Shown: positions 49,860 through 61,800 of the stretch, piece by piece
How the letters are laid out: each line of letters opens with the position of its first letter
Numbering within the stretch: the first letter of the stretch is position 1
Source: Candidatus Leptofilum proximum
GTDB lineage: Bacteria > Chloroflexota > Anaerolineae > Promineifilales > Promineifilaceae
Length of the DNA: 64,000 bases
Assembly (NCBI GenBank): GCA_016710325.1
Contig: JADJXK010000002.1
Location: 2,108,001-2,172,000 of the forward strand
Direction: 5' to 3'
The notes under the pieces: generated by a model
The model's input: only the letters and a program-made list of their open reading frames with translations
Databases searched by the model: none
Told to the model about the DNA's origin: nothing
Translations under genes and position numbers: made by a program

Positions 49860-52800
49860 TCAACCACCTGGGGCAAAGGTAATCACAAGCTCGGGCGTGT
49901 TTTCATCTTTTTCCCTTGCGTGGAACTGCTGTTCAGAGCCACTGCCGCTTTCACTGGCATCACGAATCAGGAAGCCATTATTTACGCCGCTGTCCACCAT
50001 CAACTGCACCATCGCGGCGACATTCCACTGACGCCAGCCACTGCCGGAGGAAGTGGTCACCGGGGAGCCCGTTGTTGCTGGCTGGTTGTTCCAGGTGACG
50101 CTGTTTTCACTCCAGCTGCCGTTGAGCTGATACGCCCGCAAAGTACGGTTATTCTTCCAGGAACTGGCGTACAGCCTTAGGGTCGCTGACTCAACGACAC
50201 AGCCTGCCGGTATGTCCACGGGCAAGTTGAAGAACACCAGGGTGCGCATGTTATTACCTGACTTACCCTGCACTTTCAAAACCGAGTCATCACCCTTATT
50301 GTCAGAAGGGCTGCTCTGGCTGATCCAGGCATCGGCGCTGGCCAAAATGGTCATCGGGCCACCACAATCTACAACCTCGGGCATTTCTTCCACCGTCCAG
50401 TTGTAGACTGCTGGCGTTTCGTCCACGTTGCCGGCCAGGTCCGTGGCCCGCACGCTGAAGGCATGGCCGCCGATGCTCAGGTTCGTGTATTCGGTTGGTG
50501 AGGTGCAGGCACCGAAGGCACTGCCGTCCAATGAGCATTCGAAGGTTGCATTGGGATCGTCGGCCGAGAAGGTGAAGGTGGCGATGGTGCTGGTGGTGGT
50601 GCTGCTGGGCCAGGTGTCTACGGCCGTTTCCGGCGCAGTTGTATCCGGCCCGGCAGCCACAAAGCTGAGCAGTAACTGGGGTGGATTTTCACCTTTCTCC
50701 CGGCTGAAGAACTGCTGCTCGTTGTCCTGGTTCTCCACCGCATCCCGAATCAGGAAGCCGTAGGTGCCGTTTGTGTCGTACATGGCCTGCACCTGAGCAG
50801 CCACGTTCCATTCCCGGTAACCGCTGCCGGAATTTGTCGTGGCCGCTGCGCCGCTTGTAGCGGGCTGGTTATTCCAGGTCACGCTGTTCTCCGACCAGCT
50901 GCCGGTCAGCCGCAGCGCCTGCAAGATGCGGCCAGAAGATGACGAACCGGCATAGATGCGCAGCGTGGCCGTGTCGATGACGCAGCCAGCCAGTACCTCT
51001 GGCATGGGGAAGTTGAGCAAGGCGCGCAGGTTATTCCCGCCAGACTTTGACATTACTTTCAGGATAGAGTCGTCACCCTTATTGTCAGACGGGCTGCCCT
51101 GGTTGATCCAGGCGTCGGCTGTGACGGTAAGCGTCACCGGATCGCCGCAGTCGACCACCTCGACCGGTTCTGGTGGCGCCAGCGAGAAGGGCGAGAGGCT
51201 GGTTACGCCGCCACAGATGACGCCGTTGACCGTGTCGTTGGAGACGGTTACATCCACCCAGTTCGTGCCGTCGTGGTGCAGCAGCTGCAAATCTCCGGGG
51301 GCAGCGAAGTCGGCCGGGTTATAACCCAGACAGACGGTGATATTGCCAGAGAAGACGGCCGTTGTGTCCACGTCATAAAACAGCGAACCCACTTCTAGGT
51401 ATCCTTCCGGCAGCGTTGGCGGGCTGGCGAGCACATCAACCGTCGTGGTGCCTTCGACATCAACCTGGCTGAAGGTCACGCTGGCCGGTTCGGCTCCAGC
51501 GCCGGGCATCGGAAACTCAACCACGACATTGGTGCCTGCGGGCGTGTTTTCTGTGATGGTCCACAGATACTCTGCCAGCAGCGGCTCCACGATGAGCTGC
51601 GGATTCACCGCCTGGATTTCCAGCGTGTGCTCGCCGAAGGCCAGCCCGGTGTAGGTCTGCGGTGAGGCACACAGCGCGGGCGTGGCCCCATCCAGCGAGC
51701 ACAGGAAGGTGGCCGTCGGATCATCCGACTCAAAGGTGAAGGTCGCCGATGTGTCGGTGGTTGCAGCCGCCGGACCGCTCAGGATGGTGATGCTGGGCGG
51801 CGTGATGTCGCCAATCTCCCAGGCGTAGGTTGCCGGTGAGGGATCGATCGTGCCTGCGCCGCTGACGGCCTGGACGGCAAACTCGTACTCGCCAAAGGCC
51901 AGCCCGGTGTAGGTGACAGGCGAGGTGCAGGCGCTAAAGATCGACTCGTTGAGCGAGCACTGGAAAGTGCCACCGACCGTATCGGAACTGAAGGTAAAGG
52001 TTGCCTCCGTGCTCTCGGTCTGCGCGTCTGGTCCGCTGTTGATGAAGGTGTCGGGTGGCGGCAAAACGGTCCAGGTGTAGCTGGCCGGTGTTGGATCAAA
52101 GTTCCCTGCTGGATCCTGAGCCCGTACCACCAGCTCGTGGTCGCCGGGTTCCAGGTTGGTGAAGAGCGCCGGGGATTCGCACGACGAGAACGACGTTGTG
52201 CTGTCGAGGGCACACTCAAAGTTGGCCAGCGAATCGTCACTGCTGAAGGTGAAGGTGGCGCTGGTGCTTTCCGTCGTGGCCGGTGGGCCAGAGTTGATGG
52301 TTGTGTCGGGCGGCGTGGTGTCCACCGGTTCCGTGATGATCCAGAAGTACTCGGCCGGTGTTGGGTCCACGTTGCCCGCCCCATCGACCGCCACCACCGC
52401 CAGCTCATGGGAGCCAACCGTCAACCCGGTTATCTCGTAGACAGCCGGGCAGCTGACGTAGGCTGCACCATCCAGCGAACATTCGAAGGTCACGTCACCT
52501 TCACTGGACGAGAACTCAAATGTCGCGCTGGTGCTTTCTGTCTCGACGTCTGGCCCTGAGTCGATGATCGTCTGCGGGGCAATCGTGTCCTGGATGGTCC
52601 AGGTGTGGACGGCCGGTGACGCATCGACATTGCCAGACAGGTCAATGGCCCGTACCTGGAGTTCGTGTGTGCCCAATGACAGCGCTTCAACCACGTAGGG
52701 CGTTTCACACTCGGTAAAGGCGGCGCCGTCCAGCGAACACTCAAAGTCGAGCAGCCCGGTCGGGATGGAAGCGAAGGTGAAGACGGCCGTTGTCACTTCA

Positions 52801-55800
52801 GTCGGGTCTTCCGGTGCATCGGTGATGATCGTGTCGGGCGGTGTGGTGTCGACCACCGTCCACTCGTACAGCTCGGGCGTCAGGTCGGTGTTGCCCGCCA
52901 GGTCCACGGCGCGTACCGCAAAGGTATGCAGGCCGAGCGCCAGACCACTTTCTGCGTGCGGCGAGGTGCAGGCAGTGAAGGCAGCCCCGTCGAGTGAACA
53001 TTCGAATACGGCCGTTGCATCATCGCTGCTAAAGGTAAACGTCGCCGTGGTCAGTTCAGACGGATCCGCCGGACCGGTGTCGATGGATGTTTCGGGCGGA
53101 ACCGCATCCACCACCGTCCAGGTGCGCGTATCCGGCGTGGGGTCGATGTTGCCAGCCTGGTCGATAGCCCGCACTTCGAAGGTGTGTTCACCTGGCGTCA
53201 GGTCTTGAATTTCTTCTGGTGACGAGCAGCCGCCAAACGGTTCCCCGTCCAGTGAACATTCGAAGTCCAGGTCGAGAACGGCCGTGCCGCTGTCTGTCCC
53301 CGTAAATTCAAAGATCACGTCAACGTTGGCAATCGAGCCGGAAGGCCCAACGGTGATCGTGGTCTCCGGCGGCGTGATGTCCGCCTCAACCGTCCAGGCG
53401 TAGCTGGCCGGGGTCGGATCGACGTTACCGGCCAGGTCCACCGCCCGCACCTCAAGCATGTGCGGCACGACAGCCAGGTTGGTCAGCACCAGCGGCGAAA
53501 CACACGATTCGAACGGCGCACTATCCAGTGAACATTCAAAGCTGGAGAACGCCTCGGTAGCCGTAAAGGTGAAGGTCGCTTCACTGCTGTCCGTGAGGGC
53601 CGGCGGTCCGGCAGTGATCGTTGTGTCCGGCGGCGTGGTATCCGGGGCCACAATGGTCCAGGTGTACGTGGCCGGAGTAGGATCAACTTCACTCAGCGGG
53701 CCGGTGGCCACTACCGCAAAGGTGTGCTCGCCTAAGCCCAGCCCGGTGTAGCTGGCGGGCGAGGTGCAGGCTGAAAGCGGCGCACCATCCAGCGAACATT
53801 CAAAGGTTGAGCCGATGATGTTGGCCTCAAAGGTAAACGTGGCGTCCGTGCCAGTGGTTGTGACCGGCGGTCCGTCGGTCAGCGTAGTTTGGACGGCCGT
53901 TGGTGCTACGATGTCCCAATCCCAGTTATCCCCTTCGGAGTCGATGAGGCCGTTGGCCTCGGAGTAAACCACGAAGTTGTGAGCGCCAACACTCAATCCA
54001 GTGTAGGTCACCGGCGAGGTGCAGGGCACAAAGGGCGGCACGTCCAGAGCGCAGAAGAGGTCTGCGCCGGGCACGCTGGAGACAAACTCGAAGGTTGCCT
54101 CGGTGCTGGTGGTGCCGTCTTCCGGTCCGGAGAGAATTGTCGTGGCCGGTGCAGCCAGCACAGACCAGGTGTAAACGGCCGGTGTTGGATCAACGTTGCC
54201 TGCCAAGTCGATGGCCCGTACCTCGAAGGTGTGTGGACCGCCAAACAGCTCTGTGTACGCCACTGGCGATTCACAGGAGCTGTAGCCCAATCCATCCAAT
54301 TGGCACTCAAACGATGAGCCCAGTTCGGTAGCGGAGAAGGTGAAGGTAGCCGTTGGCGGGGCATCAACCAGCACAGGCCCGCTGAGAATATTGGTGTCCG
54401 GAGGAGTGGTGTCGGGCCCGGCTGTGACTTCCCAGGTGTAAACGGCCGCTTCCTCTTCCACCAAACCATACGTATTGGTTGCCACAATTTCCAGCGTGTA
54501 GCCGGCACTGCCCAAACCGGTCAGCGTAAGCGGTGAGAAGCACGGCATAAAGGTGCTGCTGTTCAATGAACAGTCGAAGGTTGAGCCAGCCTGGTCAGCC
54601 ACAAACTCGAAGGTGGCGGTAGTGTCTGTTGTTGTGGCCGGTGGCCCGCTGGTGATGGTTGTGTCGGGCGGACCAATGATCGTCCACGAGTAAGAGGCCG
54701 CAGCCCCAATGTTAAGCGCCAGATCAACGCCGCGCACTTGCAGCTCATGCACGCCAGGTTCGGTCTGCACCTCCAGTGGCGATTCACAGACGGCGAACGT
54801 TTCCCCATCCAGCGAACATTCGAGCGTGGCAAACGGATCGTTGCTGCTGAAGGTGAAGATCGCCTCGGTCAGCGCCGTTTCGGCCGTTGGCCCGGTGAGG
54901 ATCGTCACCACCGGGGCGATGGCGTCGCCTGTAAAGTTGAAAGCGAAGGAAGCTGGCGTCTGGTCAAAGTTGCCCTCAAAGTCCACCGCCCGCACGTAGA
55001 AGATGTGTGGTCCTGCCGTCAACGGTTCGGGGAACTCAAGATTAGGCAGGGTCCACGGGTTGGTGCAGGGGCTAAACGCACCGGTGGTTGGATCGTCCAG
55101 GCTGCACTCAAAGGTCAACCCTTCCGGCGAAGTCACGTTGTCCGTGCCGCTGAAGGTAAAGGTCATAGAGCCGGTCACGTCGGGGCCGCCGCTGGTGATG
55201 CTGGTGTTGGGTGGGGTTGTATCCAGCGGCGGGACTACCGTCCACTCATACTCAGTCGGTTCCATGGCCGGTAACTCGCCTTCCGGATCCTCGCCAAGGA
55301 TGCGCAGCAGGTGCTCGCCGGGTACGAGGCCGGTGTAGGTGATGGGTGACGTACAGGGTTCAAACGGCAGCAGGTCCAATGAGCAGATGAAGGTAGCGTC
55401 AGCGATATTGGCCTCAAACTCGAAGGTGGCGGTGGTTTCTTCCGTCTCACCGCCGCTGGCCGGTTCACCTGGTTCTTCCGGCGGGATGTAAGCCGGTCCG
55501 TCTGTTACCGTGACCAGTACACCTAGAATCGTCCAGGTGTAGGTGGCCGGGGTGGGATCAACCAGCCCTTCGAGGTCGATGGCCCGCACCTGGAAGGTGT
55601 GTTCGCCAACCTCAAACTCTTCGAACTCATACAAGATGCTGTAGAAGTTAGCCGCGATCATTTCTGGTTCGTTGCCGCAGGCGGTGAAGGGTGCGCCGTC
55701 CAGCGAGCATTGGAAGGTTGTGTCCGGCTCATCGGAATAGAAGCGGAAGAACGCTTCAAACAGAGGCGTGCCGCTGACCGGAGCCAGCGATTCGTCAATG

Positions 55801-58800
55801 AAGGTGTCTGGCGGAACGCCGGGCGGTGGCGGGATATAGGTCCAGGTGTGAACAGCGGGAGTTGGATCGGCGAGTTCGCTGGCATCCAGGGCCCGCACTT
55901 CAAAGGTGTGCGTACCGGGCGCCAGGTTGGTGTAAACCTGCGGATTCTCGCATTCCACCCAGGCCAGTTCGTTGGTTGTGTCGATCCGGCATTCAAAGCT
56001 CAGATCGATCAGCGCCGTGGTGTCATCCGAACCAGTAAAGGTGAAGCTGGCGGTGTGGCTGCTGCTTGGGTCGGGCGGTGCATCCACAATGGTTGTGTCG
56101 GGGGCACCCACCGGCGGACCGCTGGTGCAGGTCACGCCAAAGCACTGCTCAGGCTCAGAATTGCTGGTGGCCATGTTGCCGCCGCCGTCAATGCTGCCCG
56201 ATTCGGCGTAGATGCCCCAGCCATCGTTGAGGTTGGCCGTGTTGCCGGTGATGGTGTGGCCGCCAGCGGCAAAGATGCCGCCGCCGCCGTTGCTGTTGGT
56301 GACGTTGCCTTCAATCAGCGTGCCTGAACCGGCTGGGGCCGGGTCGCCCACGGCGATGCCTTCACCGTCGTTGCTGCTGGCAATGTTCTGTACAATTTCG
56401 TTGCGCAGGGAAACGCCGCTGACCTCGATGCCCGATCCGCTGTTGCCGTTGACGTTGTTCATCTCCAACAGGCTGTCGTTGACATCTTGCAGCTCAATGC
56501 CACTGGAGTTGAGGCTGACGTCATTGACGCGGACCAGGTTGTTGTTGGCAATCTCCAGCACAATGCCGCTGGAATTTGAGTGCACGGTGTTGTTGATCAA
56601 CTGGCTGCCATTGGATTCGGAGACGAGGATGCCGCCAGAATTGCCGGTGATGCTGTTGCCTTCAACCCGGTTGTTGTGTGAAAACAGGATGATCTCCACG
56701 CCTTCACCGGAATTGCCGCTGAGGGCGTTGCCGAGAATGATGTTGTCGGAGGAGCCTTCCAGGTAAACGGCCGATTCACTAGACCCGTCAATCTCATTGT
56801 TCTCAATCCGGTTGGCGCTGGAAGTGAAGATGTACACGCCCTGCAGCGAGCTGGTGCTGATAGTGTTATCGCGCACCACGGCGCCCTGGGTTCCGCCAAT
56901 CAGCGCGATGCCCACGCCGTTGCTGGCCAGTTCGTTGCCATTAATCGTGTTGTTGTCGGCGTCAGACAGTTGAATGCCTGCTGCCTCGTTGAGCTGGAGC
57001 GACAGCCCGGTGACCGTGTTAAGTGTCGTGCCGGGGTTAAGCTGCACGCCATAGTCAAACTCCTGCACAAAGCCGTTGGTGATGGCCACCGAGTCGAAGC
57101 CGTTGTTGAGGATACCCACACCCTGGTTGATGCCGTCAATGGTGTGACCGTTGAGGTCAATGGTGATGCCGTTGGCGCCGACGACCAGGCCGTTACCGGG
57201 GCATTCAAACAGGTCGTTGGTCACCAGCGTGCTTTGCGTCAGTACCTGGCCGCAGCTCACATTGGTGGGTACCGTTGCCGGAGTGATCGTCCAGGCAAAG
57301 ATGGCCGGGGTGGGATCGGGCAGCGCTTCACTGTCGATGGCCCGCACCTCAAACTGGTGCGACCCGGCCACCAGACCGGTGTAGGTTTGCGGCGAGGTGC
57401 AGGGGGTGAAGACGGCCGTATCCAGCGAACACTCAAAGGTAACGCCAGGTTCATTGGCCGAGAAGGTAAACGTAGCCGACGTGTTGGACGTCGTTGCGTC
57501 GGGCGCTGAGTCAATGGTCGTTTCCGGCGGCACGCCCGGCGGCAGCGGATCGATGATCCAGAAGTAGGTGGCCGGAGTCGGATCGACATTGCCCAGGAAG
57601 TCTACAGACCGTACGTCAAAGCTGTGGGCACCCAGGCTGAGGCCGGGGTAGGTCGTGGGGCTAGTGCAGGCGGCAAAGTCGCCTTCATCCGTGCTGTCGA
57701 TCCGGCACTGGAAGGTCACGCCGCTGGCGTTATCGATGCCGCCAAAGCTGAAGGTGGCCGAAGTGTCGGTTGTGGGATCGGTTGGCCCTTCAATGATCCA
57801 GGTGTCCGGCGGCGATTGGTCGGAGGCCGGTGGGGCGCTGCCGTCGCAGACGATGTTGAAGCATTGCAGCTCTTGCAGCGTGATAGGGTCGAGACCGGCG
57901 CCGGTGTTGCCAACGGCCGTATTGCCCCCACCATCAATGTTCAACCCATTCACCGTGGCCAGCGCGGAATAGATCCCCCAGCCTTCGTTGTGGTTGGCCG
58001 TGTTACCGACGATGATGTGGCCCACATTCTCCACGGCAATACCGCCGGAGGTGTTATTGTTGGCCGTGTTGCGGTCAATCAGGTTGCCGGAACCGGCTGG
58101 GGCAAATGCACCAACGTAAATTCCACCGGCGGAGTTATTGTTTGCCTGGTTGAGCACAATCACATTATTAAGCGAAGCATCACCAACCTCAATGCCGGTA
58201 CCGGACGAATCGCTGGCATTGTTGGCTTCAATCAGGTTTCCGGTTGCCTCCCCCATCTCGATACCGCTCGAATTGAAGCGAACGTCGTTGCCCTTAACGA
58301 TGTTATTGTGGGCATTCTCCAGCGTGATGCCGGGATCGCTCATGCCGTGGGCGCTGTTGTTGATCACCTGGGTTTCGTTGGAGGTATCAATGACGATTCC
58401 GGCTTCGCTTTCGTCCAGCGTATTACCTTCGATCAGGTTGCCGTTGGAGGATAGCTGCACATACAGGGCGGCATCGGCAGCCCCAATGACGGTGTTGTTC
58501 AGCAGGGTGTTGCTGTCTGAGCCTTCCAGGTTGATACCGGCGTCGCTGGTAGCGCTGAAAAGATTGCCCTCGATGTGATTGCTGTTGGCGTTGAGCAGAT
58601 AAAGTCCGTAACCCGAGCTGCCGCTGACCGTGTTGTTCAGCACCTGGGCAAACTGGGTGCCGTTGATGAGCGCAATGCCATCGGAATTGCCGGCGAAGGT
58701 GTTGTTGCGGACGATATTGCCGTTGGCTCCGTCGTCGGCGTTGGAGAGCGTGATACCGGCCAACTGGTTGAGCTGGGCGGTCATGCCCTCAACAATATTG

Positions 58801-61800
58801 GAGGCAGTGCCGGGATTGAGCAGCACACCGGACTCAAATTCCTGCACTACGCCGTTGCGAATGGTGACGTTGTCGAAACCATTGTTGCGAATACCGGCGG
58901 TCAGCCCCTGGCCCACACCATCAACGATGTAGCCATCCAGGTCGATGGTGATGTTGGGCGCGCCAACGACCAGGCCATCGGCCAGACAGTCGATGAGGTG
59001 ATTGGTGACGATGATGCTGGTGGTGATGGTTTGGCCGCAGGAAACGGCCGTTGCCACCGGCGCAGGTGTAATCGTCCAGGTAAAGACGGCCGGGGTTGGG
59101 TCTGTGTTACCGGCCAGGTCTGTGGCCTGCACGGTAAAGGTGTGTGTGCCAGCGCTAAGCCCGGTATACGCCTGGGGTGAACTGCACGAGGCAAAACCGC
59201 CGCCGTCCAGATCACAGGCAAAGGTCGAACCGGGTTCATCACTCACAAAGCTAAAAGTGGCACTCGTACTCACCGTAGTCACATCCGGCTGGGCCGTAAT
59301 GGTGGTGTTCGGCGGTGTGAAGTCCGGCGGCGGCGCTTCGATCGTCCAGGTGCGGCTGGCCGGGGTTGGATCGATGTTGCCCTGGAGGTCGATGGCCCGC
59401 ACGTCAAAGGTATGCGTGCCCAGGCTGAGGCCGCTGTAAGTCGCCGGGCTGGTACAGGCGGCAAAGTCACCCGGGGCCGTGCTGTCGATACGGCATTCAT
59501 AGACCAGGCTTGGGCCAGATGTGGCATTATCGCTGCCGGCAAAGGTAAAGGTGGCCGATGTGCTCGTGGTCGGGTCATCTGGTCCGCTAAAGATGGTTGT
59601 GTTGGGCGGCGTTGAGTCGGGTCCGGGTGGCGCCGCAACCACAGTCCAGGTGTAGACGGCCGGTGTGAGATCGACATTGTCTGATGGATCGATGGCCCGC
59701 ACCTCAAAGGTGTGTTCGCCGGTGGTCAGCAGCGGATAGATCGTTGGGCTGCCACACTCGTGCCAATTCTCAACATCAGGGGGATCCCCCGGTTCGGGCG
59801 GTTCAGGGTCGGGCGGTTCGGGCGGATCGGGATCGGGTGGCGCATCCAGGCGGCACTCGAAGTGAAGGGCCGTAACCGGCGCCACGTTGTCGCTGCCGGT
59901 GAAGGTGAAAGTGGCCGCTTCCAGGTTACTGCTGCCGTTGGCTGGCGCCGTCAGGATAGTAGTGTCGGGGGCGACGGTGTCGGCCGTGCTGCCAGGTCCA
60001 CCAGTGCCAGGCGTGCAGACCACACCGACACATTGTTCAGGTTCAGCATTGCCGCTGGCGGTGTTGCCGCCGCCATCAATAACAAATTCACCGGCGCTGA
60101 TGCCGTAGCCAGCGTTGTTGTGGGCCTCGTTGTCGGTGACGGTATGGCCGCCAGCAGAGACAGAGATGCCGTCACCCAGGTTGTTGTTGGCGGCGTTACC
60201 TTCAATGATGTTGCCGGGGATGGGATTGCCGAATGTGTCAACGGCTTCAGCCTCCACCGAGATACCGGTTGCATTGGTATCATTGGCGATGTTATTGCGG
60301 ATGATGTTCTCCAGGCCACCTTCAATGGAGATTCCAGCGGCCAAAGAGTGGCTGACGTCATTGTTCTCGACCAGGTTACCATCGGAACCGGCCAGCCCAA
60401 TGCCGCCGGGGTTAAAGCGAACATCGTTACCGGAGATGACACCATCGTGGGCATTGCTAAAGGCAATACCAGCGCCGCCGGTCAGATGGGCGACGTTATT
60501 GATCACTTCATTCTGGTCCGAGTCAGCTACCGAGATGCCGGAATCGCTGGTGCGGAAAATCGTGTTACCTTCAACCAGGTTGCGATTTGAGCCAGCCGAG
60601 AGGGTAATACCGGCATCGCCCGTGTCCGAAATGGTATTGTTGAGCAGCACATTGTCGCTGCCACTTTCCAGATAAATGCCGGCGTCGCTGCCGATGAGCG
60701 GGTCGATGCTGAGTCCGCTGATCTCGTTCGATTCGATGCGGTGACCGCTGGCGTCCTGGATGAGTACGGCCGCACCACCGTTGCCGATAAACGTGTTGTT
60801 GATCACGACGCTGTTTTCCGAGCCGCTGACCAGGCCGATGGCGTTTTCGCCGTTGCGGGTAAAGGTGTTGTTTTGGATGACGTTACCGTTACGGCCGTCA
60901 TCCGCATCAAACAGTTCCACACCGGCAACGATGTTGTAATCAAACGTCATTCCTTCAATGACGTTAAACTTGGCCCCGGCCATCAGGCGCACGCCGTAGC
61001 CAAAGTTCTGTATCGTGCCGTTTTTGATAACCACATTGGCATGACCGGCGTTGCGGATACCGGCCAGCAGGCCGTCCTCTTCACCCGGCTCGATGGGCAG
61101 GCCGCTGCGAATCGTGTGGCCGTTGAGGTCCACTTCGATGTCGGGCGCGCCGATTACCAACCCTTCGCCCAGGCAGTCGAGCAGGTCATTTTGCACCACG
61201 ATGCTCTCGGTGAGCACCTGGCCGCAGATGACCGTGCCCGGTGCGCCAGTGGGTGGCGGCGCAGGTGGGGGCGAGGTGTCAGCTTCAAAGCGCAGTTCAA
61301 GCTGAGGCAGCGTGATCGGCGGCGGATCTTGCGCCGTTTCCCGGCTCAAGAAAGCCTGATCGGCCCCTTCGGGATCATTTTCCACAGCGTCACGGATCAG
61401 CCAGCCGTAGTTGTCTAGATCGCCTGTCAGGATGTCGGCTACATGAGCCGTCACATCCCATTCGCGGTAGCCATCCCCAGAAGTGGTTTCGGCAGGTGTG
61501 CCGGTTGTGCCCGGCTGGTTGTTCCAGGTGACGGTATTTTCCGCCCACGGGCCAACGAGAGGAATCGCTTGCAGCGTTCGTCCGGCCGTGCTGGAACCAG
61601 CATAGAGCCGCAGCGTGGCGGACTCCAGCACGCAGTCCGGCGCATCGTTGCTAATGGGGAATTGAAAGAGCGCCCGGGCGTTGGTGCCCAACTCGCTGGA
61701 GCGGACGCCCAATTCAGACAGGAGAGCCAGGTTATCCAGCGGCGTAACCTGGTCGATTGTGCCGTCAGCGTTGGCCGTCAGCGTGATGTTAGCGTCATCG

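Noticed and set aside
54008..54508. Numerous Arg/Pro/Ser-rich ORFs on both strands of the giant gene
   Set aside because: They are alternate-frame readings of the Ig-like repeats, sharing the same repeated text.
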